A stretch of 64,000 nucleotides of DNA from Epiperipatus broadwayi. Lineage: Eukaryota > Onychophora > Udeonychophora > Euonychophora > Peripatidae. The DNA lies in the NCBI GenBank assembly GCA_028023455.1, contig JAQFVV010006216.1:4914877-4978876 (forward strand), in the 5' to 3' direction. A program made the translations under genes and the position numbers. Of this stretch, positions 25,450-37,739 are shown piece by piece (within the stretch, counting starts at the first letter, position 1; every line of letters starts with the position of its first letter). The notes beneath the pieces are model-generated. The model made no database searches. It was not told where the DNA came from and saw only the letters and a program-made list of their open reading frames with translations.

Positions 25450-26150
25450 ATATTAAATACTTATATATTTATAATCAAAATATATCTTTTTTTAATAAAT
25501 CATAAATGATTATATTTTTATATGCAAAAAACATCTGTATGGAAATAAATCATAAATACTTATATGTTTATAATCAAAATGCATCTATCTTGAAATAAAT
25601 CGTGAATACTTATATTTTTATATACAAACTATATCTGTATTGAAATAAAGCATAAATATTTATATGTTTATAATCAAAATACATCTTTCTTGAAATAAAT
25701 CGTAAATGATTATATTTTTATATGCAAAATACATCTGTATTGAAATAGATTATAACTGCTTATATGTTTATAATCAAAATGCATCTTTCTTGAAATAAAT
25801 CATGAATACTTATATTTTTACATACAAACTACATCTGTATTGAAATAAAGCATAAATACTTAGATGTTTATAATAAAAATATGTCTTTCTTGAAATAAAT
25901 CATAAATGATTATATTTTTATATGCAAAATATGTCTGTATTGAATTAGTTCATAAATACGTATGTTAATAATCAAAATGCATCTTTCTTGAAATAAATCG
26001 TGATACTTATATTTTTATATACAAACTATGTCTGTATTGAAATAAAGCATAAATACTTATAGTTTATATGCAAATGTGTCTTTAATGGAATAAATGATAA
26101 ATGATTATATTTTAATATACAAAATATGTCTGCACTAGTATAAGTCATAG
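25450..26150 (+). repeat. 50-bp satellite with 4-unit (200-bp) higher-order period
   Basis: At least thirteen units follow each other at 50-bp spacing (unit starts at 25500, 25550, 25600 ... 25950, then 48-49 bp). Each reads CATAAATxxTTATAT, a T/A run, then ACATCTxTxTTGAAATAAA. Four subtypes alternate in strict order: A (GATT, TATGCAAAA), B (GTTTATAATCAAAATGC), C (TTTTTATATACAAACTA) and D (starting GCATAAATA). The order A-B-C-D occurs about three times, showing that amplification occurred in 200-bp blocks. Degraded units continue to about 26330. Confidence 0.9.
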
Positions 26151-26865
26151 ATACGACATATATCAATCTGAATGAAATATAAATGCTATATAATTGAAAT
26201 ACATCTCTAGCTGGTGGAATAATAAATGTTATGTACAAAACATAGTTATACCTGGAAGAATTAGAAAGGCTTAAGAAAATAATACACATCTTTAAAAGAA
26301 GGAATTACAAATATTTATAAGAAAAATACATCTGTACATGGATCAAGGAATAATATTTAAATCACAACTAAAGAATTAAAGGACACTGTGGGTAAATACA
26401 TTACCAATGTGGAGTGACTGATCAATTGAACCTAAGAAAATATATACATACCAGAAAATAGATCCTAAAGATGAACTATATCAAAAATGAACTAATGATA
26501 AACTTTATGGGATTATTGTCCAAAATAACTATGGAGAACTAATGATTTTAACAAATGTTATGAAATAAATTTATTGTTATATAAAAGCAATCTAGTTGTT
26601 CATGTTGCATCACTTGTCATTCATTGCAGACCTAGGTAAGTCAGGTTGTAGGGAGATGGAACTCTAGTGGTGCCATTTGGGGAAACACATAAATTTCTAG
26701 ATGTTTCCAGTCCTCTATGGTGCTACATCCTCTGATGAGCAGAAAATATTGTTGTAGGTGGGGTGATGTCTGTATTGGGGAATGCCAATCGATGGTTTCT
26801 TCCTACAATATCCTCATCAGGAAATAGTTACAACTGATTAAAAGAGGTTGTATGGTCATGTCCAG

Positions 26866-26915
<50 letters not shown>
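26866..26915 (+). repeat. AT microsatellite
   Basis: About 25 uninterrupted TA dinucleotides. Confidence 0.95.
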
Positions 26916-26919
<4 letters not shown>

Positions 26920-28986
26920 ATGATTTGTTTGTTAATGTGTAGACATCATGATATCAGACAATAATTTAGTCATTGTGGTGATGACCTGAGGTCGAGTCAA
27001 TATCTAAGCAACCAAGTGTTGGAAAATGAGAATTGAATTTTACTAGATAATTTTATTACATAATGTTACCATGTAACGTCAACAACAACTATTAATTTGC
27101 ATAACAATAGGCATCCATATTGATAGAAAAGGAAATTGAAAGTGTGAGTTTACCAGACAACAGATGTTAAGCCCCAGTATAAAATCAAACTCAAGTCATT
27201 TCCATTCTCTTTCATATTTATCAAGAGTTATAACAATTGCAAGCAATGAAAACAAAGGATAAAGTGGACGATGTGTTTGAAGATGTTATCTCTTCTGTAT
27301 AAACTTTAAAGTGCTGAAAATTAAAGCCAATCATCTTCAACATTTAACAAGGCAAAAATCAATGAACTTTATCAGTGTAATAAAAGGATTAGATTAATTT
27401 TATAGCGATAATCAAAGACAGAAGATTGTGCAATCAAACAAGACTAAAGGGACATTATATATAGCCAGCACATACTGTTAAATAATGAAATAAAACTTTC
27501 TGTCATGTAAATTTACTCGTTAATAATTAGTTGAAGAAAATTTAAATCTTTCTTAAATTACCAAACAATGTATATTGGCTACGTAAACATGCCACAGGAC
27601 TGGGATGCTGTCTTAATTGTCATGAAGCATGATGTTATAACTCACTCATATGACTTGACTCCTGATCAGAAGTGTCCATGTAGAGCCTGAAAGAGAGGAT
27701 GATGTCCAAAATGGAACCAACCTTGTCCAAGTGTTAGCAGAACGGCTGGAAAATGCTGACGGAGTTATCAGAATAGACTGTATTTACGAAAGACACTAAT
27801 GTTTACATTATAGAATCTAATCAGGAAGATTGGAAAAAAATCAAAATTATCATGTTATATTTTTTTTCTTTACTTTATATTTGTAAAATCTACTTTTATT
27901 ATTCTAATACTTGGAAGTTTTAGCATGTTTGCAATTGTTTTTTTTTGTTTTATAAATAATATGTAGGTTGATTCCCTCCATAGTGATTTGATATTTGGTC
28001 ATTAACATCATCATTGTATAATAGTATGGAATGAGGTAAGAATTTTTAATGCTCTTCCATATTAAGTTGCACTCACTAGGACAAGACAGAGTTTATGTTA
28101 TATGTTTACTTGTTTGTGTTTTAACGAATAATTGTTACATTTAGTTATTCGGTGTCAATGATTAATGTTTTTGTTTGAAAGTCGTTTTCTATCCACTTTA
28201 GAGAACTTGTATATAGGAGGGGTGTCCAAAGAAGATTTCTTCAGCAGAAATTGAATCATGGAGCTATTGGACATATTGTGATATAATTTTTTAAATTGTT
28301 ATTTAGCTTCGTGATCATGATAATGAAATAATAATTTTTCTTTTATTCTATTTTATTTTTTTGCTTTTAGTTAATCATTGTCTTTGTACATAGGGAATGT
28401 CTTAATGCATATCTACCATGGACATGGGTTGATGTAATGAATAATTTAGTTACTGAAATGGTAGAGATGCATATGGGGAACATGTAAGCACATTTTTTGC
28501 TATGTGAATAGAATTTCAATTGTTATCTGTTATTAATAAAATTTGTTAAAGTGTTTTAAGTCAAAGTCTTCTTTAGTTTGTCAAACTCATTTATACGCTC
28601 ACTCATTAATTTAATTGATTAAATATATATGCACACATATAGATTATTCTAACACATAACACCACAATAGGGGTGGATGTATCTTAGATTAATGAAAACT
28701 TAGTTTCTAAGTAAAGCAAATTCACCGCTGAAGAGAGCCAGACAACATTCTCCCTGGTTTCAAGTACTGAGGCATAATGGAATCTGAAAGAGAGTGAGGT
28801 ATGAATTAACTAGCCCTTATTGTATCTAGATTTAATGAGTAAACCAAGAGCTAGCCCATTGGAAGTGGATATGGTCATTTGTTGGTTACTTCATTGCATA
28901 ATTAACAACATCCTACCTGAAGACTCTAGGTCTGACCATAGTTAGATGTGTTCCCCCTTTTCTGTTGGAAAATCTGGACCATTACA

Positions 28987-29534
28987 ATATATATATATAT
29001 ATATATGGGTAGTTTTTTAATTTAATATTTTACATAAATATAATTTAAGATAATATATATTAGTTTATTCTATTTGTTTCATTATCAATACCATTGATGG
29101 AAAATGTGGCATGATTTGTTATATAATTTAATTTATGTATTAAATAAAATAAAACAAAAAAATATTATTTCTGTTATAGAAATAATAAAATGAAGATAAA
29201 ATGGTCAATATCATTTGGACAACCTATTTTTTTAATCCTAATTATTATTAAATAATAATTATTAATATATTTTAATTAAAGATATCTTTATTACCTTAGT
29301 AAGTATGATTTATTTTTGACATATATTGCAATTAGCTCAATTGTAGCAGTGTGGGTATTGCTTGAGGTGAAGTATATATATTTTTGTAAAATAATAAATC
29401 CTGCAAGGAAATTCTAATTTTTATTTTGTTTTTAGTTAGCTATATTAGTTTTGGTTTTGCTAATTTTTTTTCTAATGAGCACAATTTATCAAAACTAAAA
29501 TATTTGGATAATCTATTTTGTTGAACAACATCAT
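28987..29534. other. AT-rich gene-free spacer
   Basis: Begins with an AT microsatellite (28987-29006) and continues as AT-rich DNA with no open frame or recognised repeat up to the RTE remnant. Confidence 0.5.
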
Positions 29535-30110
29535 TATTTTTTACCATTATCAATCCACTGTAATATGAAGATCTTACCAAATTTTATCCTGTTTCTCTGA
29601 TCCATAGCTTCTCTTCACATCACAACATTTTTTTTTATTTCATTCAACAATCTCACATGTGGTATTTTTCTAGGCCTTTTATAATATCTTGGGATTTCAT
29701 TTAAGATTTAATTCACTTATTTATTAATATCATTGATATATTTATCTAGCTCGATTTCAATTTCTTGTTTCAATGATGTCAGTCATGCTTGTTTGTTCTC
29801 TTAACCAAGTATTTCATTTTTGATTACTTTTTCTTATTCCCAACATATATGTCTCAATATTTCATTGAGTGTTTCTTTGAATTGTTTTTCTATTTAGCGT
29901 CCAAGTCTCAGATCCATAAATGATAACTAGTAAAATCCATCTATTAAAAAAAATTTTTTTCCAAATACATAGTGCAGTCAATTTTTTTTTTTTAATATTA
30001 AGTAATTTCTATTAAAAACACTTCTTCCAAGTTTAATTCTATGAATATTTTTTCCATTTTGTAATGTATAACATTTATTGACCTGACATATTTAGATAGT
30101 TTGACTAGAA
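29535..30110 (-). pseudogene. old RTE LINE 3'-end remnant
   Basis: On the plus strand this stretch follows the same order of phrases as the RTE 3' end at 63501-64000: ACCATTATCAATCCA, CTCTTC, ATCTCACATGTGGT, CCAAGTCTCAGATCCATAA. It is therefore the C-terminal coding end and 3' end of the same RTE family on the minus strand. Divergence is high, with T/A-rich slippage, and no frame survives. Similarity seems to fade beyond about 30110. Confidence 0.75.
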
Positions 30111-32149
30111 AAAGCCCTGCTCCTGTTATCATAATCATTTATGATTCATTTTCTTCATCTTTTCACTACACTAATTAAACCTTTTAATGCTCAGATTTAG
30201 ATTTAAAAATCAATTTGAATAGCAAAAGACTTCTAACATAAAAAATATATCCAACTTAAATTAGATATATCACATTAAAAAATTATTAATTTAAAGATTT
30301 GTACTTAATTAATTAATATTTTTATAATATGGTGCAGACAAAAAATAATGTTGATACTATTTTAATGAGATATAGTTTAATAGCATAAATAAAATTGTCT
30401 ATAAATATAGATTTGGAAAATTGAAAGCTTACATAATTATTTTTAATTTAAGTGTGAGAAATAAAAAATAAAAGTCTATAAGTAAGTGTAATAGATATAT
30501 GAATTTGGAAATTAATAACTTTAAAATATTAAATACAATATTTTAAAATGAAAGCTCCCATAAAACTTTAAAAAGGGAGGAAAAATTTTTTTCTTCTCTT
30601 TTCAACATGACTTTTTTTAAATTATTTTTAGTATCAAAATACTTATATTCTTTTAATCTTATTTAAAAGTATTATATCATGATAAATTATAATAATAAAG
30701 ATAAAACTATGTTAATGTCATAAGTTCTTAAGATAGATCAATTACAATATTGATTGTTGATGTTGTCACAGATACTGACAAGAATTTTAAGACAAAATGT
30801 ATAAAACTATCAATTTCAAATGGAACTCAAAAATTTTTAAATTATATTAATCTTATAATAGAATGCTGGAAAGAAACAAAGAAGAAAATTAAAGAATCAT
30901 ACAAAAATTTTTTAAAAAAAATGAAAGTATTAGAAATATTGTAGAAAATAAAACTAAAAATTAGAGAAAGTCAATAGGTAATAAAAAGATTTCAGATCAA
31001 TTGGATAATGTACACACATATTTATAAAATTCAAACAAGATATAAACTTGATATAAAAAAGTATCACCATTAAAAACAATTTCAAGATAAAATGAAGCAA
31101 TAAATGTAAAATATAGATATAAAAAATTGAATTACAAATAAGATCAATAAATAATATAAAAATTGCATCTTTATTAGTTTAATATTTAAGACAACAATTA
31201 TATGTCATTAAATCAAGAACAATTAAATAAATTGTTCAACAAAAGATGGAATAATCTAAGATATTCTATAAAAGAAATAAAAAAATAATTTAAATAGTAG
31301 AGGTGAGGAGGTAAAATATTTGAGTCGAAATATGGACGAAAATATACATTAAGTATGTAAAAGTGAAAGAATATTTATTCAAACAAGTAATAATTGAAAG
31401 AGGTACAGTTGGAAAGAACATTTGACAAATAAATTGAATAATTTATTTTAAAGCAAACTGTCTAATAACAGACCCAAATAGATACTCTGCCCTAGGTGTT
31501 TTCTTTCAATACCAGTCAGGTTGAATCAATAATTTTATTAAGACAAATTAAACTTAACAGCTCAAATTTATTTACTTGTCAATAAATGTATATAAACAGA
31601 AGAATAAATAATAATTAGAAATTACTTTATCTCTGAGTTCATTATAATCTGTGATTGTATGAATTTACTTATTCACACACACAATCATTTAAAATAGTTT
31701 ATATAACCATGTTATCATTAACTATGGTTTTTGCACATATACATATTGCATATCTTGTATACACAATGAGTCCCCAATCATTTATGATTCATCCAATATT
31801 CTGCTGATGAATACTTAATATATTCAATATATCAGCTCATCTGTAAGTAAACCTTTGCAGATTTTTATATCAGTCCTTCCTTCACAATCTGAGTTTATTT
31901 GAATATATTATTAAATGATATTTAGTAGTTTGTAGAGTGAAAATAATGTTGACAGTTATACATGTATTGACTGTACATAATTGCAAAAATTTAATAAACT
32001 TTATTTATACTTTAATTATAAATAAATACAGACAGGCAATTCCTCCTATTCATTCTAGAACTAGATCTGTAAAGGTACAAAAATAATCTTATAATGTTTG
32101 AGGTCTCCAATAATCTTGAACAATTCTTAAATGGGGTGTCAATCATTCA
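30111..32149. other. strongly A-rich gene-free stretch
   Basis: The only open frame (30750-30944, 64 codons, Lys-rich) resembles nothing I know and fits chance in A-rich DNA. Parts may be decayed RTE or gypsy flanks, but I cannot show it. Confidence 0.45.
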
Positions 32150-33310
32150 TCCTGATCAGTTGTTTTTTATGGCTGTTTCATTGATGATACAACCTCCAAT
32201 GGTTCTACTCAATCGTCTGATTTAATATTCATCTCAGTGAGATCTAATTCCTATGTTTGTCTATTAGGGAGATTTCCCTTTAAATTTTTTTTTTACTGGT
32301 TAATTCTCCATGATCATGCTCTGTTTCTGACATTTCATTCTAGCAAGATGATAAATGATTGATGTGTCTGCTTAAATATTTTCCAATTGAATTACTCTGA
32401 TTTGTTTAGCCAATATTTTTATTATCACACCAGAAAGCCAATTCTTTGTAAATGTCTCTTAATCCAAACTTTTTCATTGACTAAATGTTTTGCTCTCTAA
32501 ATTTTTTTCACTAACTATATTATTAACTGATAATAACTTGGACAGGTGTGTGCAGAATTTTTGAAACATTAACAATTCTAAGTCTTCATTGTCAATGTAC
32601 ATTATGTAAAATGTTGATAAAACATTGTGTCTGTTATTGCTTCATTTATATCCTGGAATGCCATTTTATTTAATAACAATTTTTAGATTAACTGCCTTTT
32701 CAACTAGAGATGGTATGGTAGTGTCAAAACCTAGCATATTCCCTTATAAGCCAAAAAATTTTAAAATATCTTATGCAAAATCAGTTTCAATGTTGGTCAC
32801 AATGATTTCCAGGTATCTTTGGTTTGCAAAGATTTCTTTTAATTTCTTTATAATACATTTAGCACTGATATTTTTGATGAGTTTATACTCTCTTCATTTG
32901 GAGTATAAATCTACAGCAATTAAAAGGATGTAGTCATTCATTGACCTAGAATTGTACATGTGTAGCCTTTCTGTGGCTCTGTAGATTTTGATTAAGATAC
33001 CAATCTTTTTGGAGGAAAATTAGCAATGGATTGATATTCTAAACAATTCTTCCCACTTTCTTATTCATATTATAACACCATACATATGATTTTGCTAAGG
33101 ATTCCATGTGTACTACTCCTGGGTATCCCTTGTGTAGTAAACTAAGCACTTTCTCCTGGCCTTCTGATGATATGAGTATGCAGTCAGTTATTAGGATGCA
33201 ACCATTGCATGTCAACAAACTTTTGTGTGCATTCCAAATAGGCCTTGCAACATAATTTGGTTAACTTATTGATCATCCATATGTTACCCAATTTTATAAA
33301 GCTTTATATC
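32150..33310 (-). pseudogene. decayed Ty3/gypsy integrase
   Basis: Minus-strand translation gives a broken integrase. There is a zinc-binding-region remnant with GIPRSSTHGILSKIICMV (about 33130-33060), matching the GHPGIxRMKSLARSYVWWP pattern of gypsy integrases. It is followed by LLIAVDLYSK (about 32930-32900, first catalytic aspartate) and IIVTNIETDFA (about 32800, where IVTDNGTQF is expected; the second catalytic Asp is Asn here). Numerous stops interrupt it. The plus-strand 102-codon frame at 32625-32933 is only its shadow. No LTRs are recognisable around it. Confidence 0.7.
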
Positions 33311-33784
33311 CAACGTCATTTTTAGTCTAATTGGCAACCTTTGAAATGTTCAACATTTTTAAATTTCACTTCTTGACTACTATTAAATTAGCTGAGCTCA
33401 CTCTAGTATTATAATTTATTCATGTCACTTTATAAAACATTTATTGAATTACTATAAATAATAATTTTCTAGAGTTAGTCCTGAATTTTAAAAAAAAATT
33501 AAGAAAATGTAGAGAAAAGAAAAGTATTGTTTTAGAATTGTATTTAATTCTTTTCAGCTTTTTCCAACCAATTTATTTTTGAGATTGACAATAACAACAG
33601 GTATTATTTTAAATTTATTTTTAAGTGAGAATAAATTTGAATTTTTACTTTTTATTATTTTTTATATTCATATCAACTCTGAATTTATCACTGTATTTGT
33701 CGATGTTCACATCAGCTTTGCAATTGACTTCCACAGATCTTATGATCGACTGTGATTGGTACCTTGGCCACCCCTGCTATATAT

Positions 33785-36700
33785 TGAAACAGTAAGATTT
33801 GCTTTACAAATCTTTGTTTCACCTCTCACTTCTTTCCTATTCTCATACTCTAGTTTAAACCCCAATTTATCATAGTGTCTGTACTGCTGCTTATATGCCG
33901 AAATCCTGCCTTAATTAGATCACGAATGTATAAATGCTTGTAATATATATAATTTTAAAACCCTAACATTAGTAATTTATAAATTGCGAGTATGTGCACG
34001 TATACATATTCATTTTAAAAAGTAGTCATATAAGTCGTATTTACACACAGACTGCGATAATATATTTTAAAACTTAAATAAAAATAAGTTTCGTTATTTA
34101 AAGTTATTTTGTTTAAATCTATTTATTTTAGAAATATTATAGTCATAATATTTGTTTTCATTTAATAAAATAATATTCAACTTTTAAATAGATTTAAACA
34201 TTTAGAATTTAAAAAGTCAATAATTTTGTTGTTTTTAGATTTATAAAAATCACACCACAAATTTTATGTAAAAAGTAAATGAGGGTTGGGAAGAAAACAA
34301 TAAGCTTAATTAGTTAAATTTTGTAAAATTCATTAATTAGTGGCTTAAATATTTTGCCATCATATAAACAACAGATGTCCACTCAGGTATTTTTAATTAA
34401 AATATTGTTAAAACAAAATTAAAGTTCTAATTTGAATATCTTAAAAGTAAAATTAATTACTAATCCCTGTTTTCAGATATCCGGATAAGTTGGCAGTTTT
34501 TATTTTGCATCTATTTTTGTTTCTAGAGTGACTGCCACCGGGTAGTGCTATTGTAAGCTCTGTTGGTATATATAGAGCCGATTTTATTAATTACTATGGT
34601 TGTGCTATGCTTATACTGCTTGTGCTTTTCTAAATAGAGTTATATCATATGCTATGCTTATGCTTTTCTAAATAGAGATATTATTTAAATATATTGAGTT
34701 GAATTAGCAGCTGAATATGCTATTTTGAGAGTTTAATACAGCTGAATTTATACCATTGATGAAATTTATAACACACCATCCTTTGCCTATTGAATGCAGA
34801 ATGTTCAAATAGGTGCTGGTGGGAAGGCTCTCTTCCTTCTCAGGAAAATGGCATTCCTGCAGCATAGACGATCAGATGCTCCATACCTATTGTAAACTGC
34901 CACTGCTGCTGAAACTGCCACTTCAAGAAAATGCTTCTTAATTTCCATTAAAGCTTTCAGTTAAAACCAGAGAAGACAAAATATGCATGGACTGTCCAAC
35001 TCATATGAGGTAACCTCAATTAACCCAAGAGCTCTTGTGTTGTCTATTTCCTTTTAATGCTAGCTAAATTTAAATGTAATTTTTTATTATAAATCTGCAT
35101 CATTCTATAAAATATGTTGTAATCTAACTTGTATGCTTTTTTCTCTATCCTTGGGTTGATATTTTCTATTTTATATATTTGCTAATGTATTTTATGTTTT
35201 TTATTATAGTAGTGTGCTTATATAGTCATCGAACAAGTGAATTATTTCTTTCCCTTTTATTAGTGTGCCACCATATTATTGTGGATAAATTGTATAACTG
35301 ACCCTTTAGTAAATGTCTTATAAAATCACTTGTTCAAGGGCTACTTGATTTTATCTTTTATTAATCTTTTAAGTAATTGTCTTTTTATAATGCGAGGATA
35401 TGCACGAAATTAATAAGTGGATTATATAATATAGAAAAATTCATGACTATGTGTAATTTTATGAATACCTTTTAAATTCATGCATTCCCCTCCATTATCT
35501 TATTTTAAAGTAACTTGTCTTATTGTATTTATCACGTAATTTATGAATTGTAAAAGTTGAGGTCGAGAATGTGCGGACCATCTTAAAATTATTTAGAAAT
35601 TGGTTAAGTGCCTTTACTTATTTAGTTGCCCCTTCTATATTGGTTTATGCTTTATATTATGTGTTACCAGTGTAGGTGTATGGGTTGTTGAGACCTGCTT
35701 TGTTTCTCTAGGGGTTTATGGCTCAGACCTTTCCCTTTCCTTCTTGTGGTTTCCATATAGTGTATGCACTAGAAAGCCATACCTGGGAATTTTATGCCTA
35801 AGTCACCCAGCCACAATGTCTCATGGTACAATGCCAGACTCAGATTGTTTGTGACAAAACCTTCCACAGAGTCCATGGCGAGATGCCATCCCATCTGCTT
35901 TAATTTTATTATTTATTATTTTATTTTAATTTACAAAGCCACATGGCTTTAACGTATCATACTCCATCCTGTACATTGATCCTTCACTGGTACCACCAAT
36001 CTCTTTTAATATCAAATGTTAGTATTTTATTCAATTGCCCACATCTTAATCACTTCCATGCCTTTAGCTCAGTGAGCTTTCATTTGAACCATTCTTGAAT
36101 TCAATATAAGTTTTTTTATCCCATCTTAAATGTAAAAATTGATTTAAGCAACACTTATTATATTCACTGTAGGCCATGTATATTTTAAAATCAGCCTTTC
36201 TTCACATAACTGTACTTTTGCTTAAGCACATTATTATGATATTATCTTGCATTAACCCAAGGCATAGAGAGTATAAATAAATTAACAAGCCATTAATGTA
36301 AATCTAAATGGCACTTCATTAAATTTATTTCAAATATATATTTTAATGAGTTGACAGCATGGTCTGGCTTATACAGACAATACTATCTTTATAATGTTGA
36401 AGTAATAAACAGTATTTAAATTTTAATCATTTTGATATTATTTATTTATTCTCTGTGTTCTACATCATTACTTCAGTCTCTATCATATATATAGTACCAT
36501 CCATAGTCATTAGTTAGTGAAATCTAATGATATACTTTAATATAGAGTTTCTTGCTTCTCCCTGACCACTGGCACTGGCAAAAAACTATACTATTAGTAG
36601 CATCAGATGCGTTATCACATAGGTGGTGCTGTGGAGTAGAGACTTTGGATTCAAACTTGGGATTTCTGAGAGGCAACTCCTAGAGTGTTGAGTTTTGTGT

Positions 36701-36839
36701 CTGGGGTTTGAATTCTGCAGTGTGCTAACGAGATAGACATTCCTGACCATTGCAGTATGATGGTAGAAATTTAACTTTGGAATTGATTTTAATAAATACA
36801 GTTATTTTTCTATATAAGTCTATTTTATTTCCGTTTACA
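33785..36839. mobile_element. possible third family C LTR start and gene-free flank
   Basis: Directly after TATATAT the sequence TGAAACAGTAAGATTTGC begins and folds back on CAAATCTTTGTTTCACC, as at the starts of family C copies 1 and 2. A TATA-like GGTATATATAGAG lies at about 34566. I could not find the matching CA end, so only the start is supported. The rest is AT-rich and gene-free. The 84-codon plus frame at 35600-35854 is not recognisable. Two tRNA-B-box-like strings occur near 36645 and 36708 without a matching A box. Confidence 0.35.
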
Positions 36840-37735
36840 TTGGTGGGTATTACATATGTTTTTTTTGAGCATCAACTTTTTTATGTTTGTCACTAATTTT
36901 AGACCAGTTTTTTTGTAATAGCCAAGATAAACCAGCAACACTATCCACTTCCCTAGTAGTGTGTTTCTCAAAGATAATAACATCCAATAGAATATGAACA
37001 TTCTCTGCATCATTAACCTTCTTAATACCATTTTTTCTTCTTACATGGGCTCCTGGTGATTTAAAATCCAAACATGACTTAGTTTTTGTACTCATGTTTT
37101 TGTTTTGGCAAATGGGTGCTAAAACTTCTATTAAACTACATTTTTCTCTTCTACATTTGCAATATTACTTTACATGGTCTTTTCCCTCACAATAGTAACG
37201 GATTAAAACATTATTTAAGCTCTTGTGGCTTGGACTATCAGTTTTTGTTTTGTTAATAGCTATTGGGGTCTTATGCATGTATGTTGTATCTTGAAATTTT
37301 AAAATATTCTCCATCATTATTTTTTATGAAAAACATTATTCCATTGCATATTTATATGTAAGGTAATCCATAATTCCATATAATAATTCATCCAATAGCA
37401 TGCTATCCAACTCAGAAGTAAAATTACATTTTCTTTTTGCTAATTTTCTTAAAACAATATTATAATCTTGATATCACACTCAAGGTGCCTGTTTCTACTC
37501 CTAAATCATAGAAATGCCACATATTTAATTGTTTCTGACTGAAAATAAGAATCCAGTGTGTCTTTTAACTTATCATATGGAACATCTTCAGGAATCATAG
37601 TCACATACTTGTTTTACCACTTGCAATACATGTTTTCCACAATAACAGTGAAGCAACTTTAACTCTATCATCTTCAGTTCTATAAATAAGCATGTATTGC
37701 TCAATATTGAGCTGATATTTTCTACTATTTCATAT
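36840..37735 (-). pseudogene. Ty3/gypsy gag fragment with zinc-knuckle remnants
   Basis: Minus-strand frames read as a capsid C-terminus (…DSYFQSETIKYVAFL…, about 37550) followed at 37200-37158 by a CCHC zinc knuckle spaced C-x2-C-x4-H-x4-C. In it the first cysteine has become Arg and a stop lies just before the last cysteine (YYCEGKDH). Twelve or so residues on, LAPICQNKN is the tail of a second knuckle (GHxAxxC pattern). The frame then stays open to 36850. Two knuckles are usual for Mag/K02A2.6-type gypsy gags. The N-terminal side is cut by the family A repeat starting at 37740. Stops and shifts make it non-functional; no pol is attached. Confidence 0.65.
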
Positions 37736-37739
37736 ATAT

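Larger units (their letters stand above)
24547..28986. mobile_element. family C LTR-like repeat, copy 2 (with satellite expansion)
   Basis: Starts TGAAACAGACACATTGTTTC (hairpin GAAACA/TGTTTC) directly after an AT microsatellite and ends AAATCTGGACCATTACA directly before another (28987-29006). The end matches copy 1 (AAATCTGACCGGCACA). A TATA-like GGTATAAATACTGG at about 25047 matches copy 1. No coding frame is seen. The extra length over copy 1 is partly explained by the 50-bp satellite (25450-26150) and an AT run (26866-26915). Pairing of these two ends as one element is inference. Confidence 0.4.

Noticed and set aside
25450-26330. Regular repeats suggestive of a CRISPR array
   Set aside because: Units are contiguous with no unique spacers, and the context is eukaryotic; it is a satellite.
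26735-26755. CTGATGAGCAGAAAA as a hammerhead core
   Set aside because: Only three bases between the CUGAUGA and GAAA boxes, so stem II cannot form.
32625-32933. 102-codon plus frame
   Set aside because: It is the antisense shadow of the decayed gypsy integrase core on the minus strand.
35600-35854. 84-codon Cys-rich plus frame
   Set aside because: Hydrophobic and Cys-rich by composition only; no conserved spacing, no homology recognised and no second exon visible.
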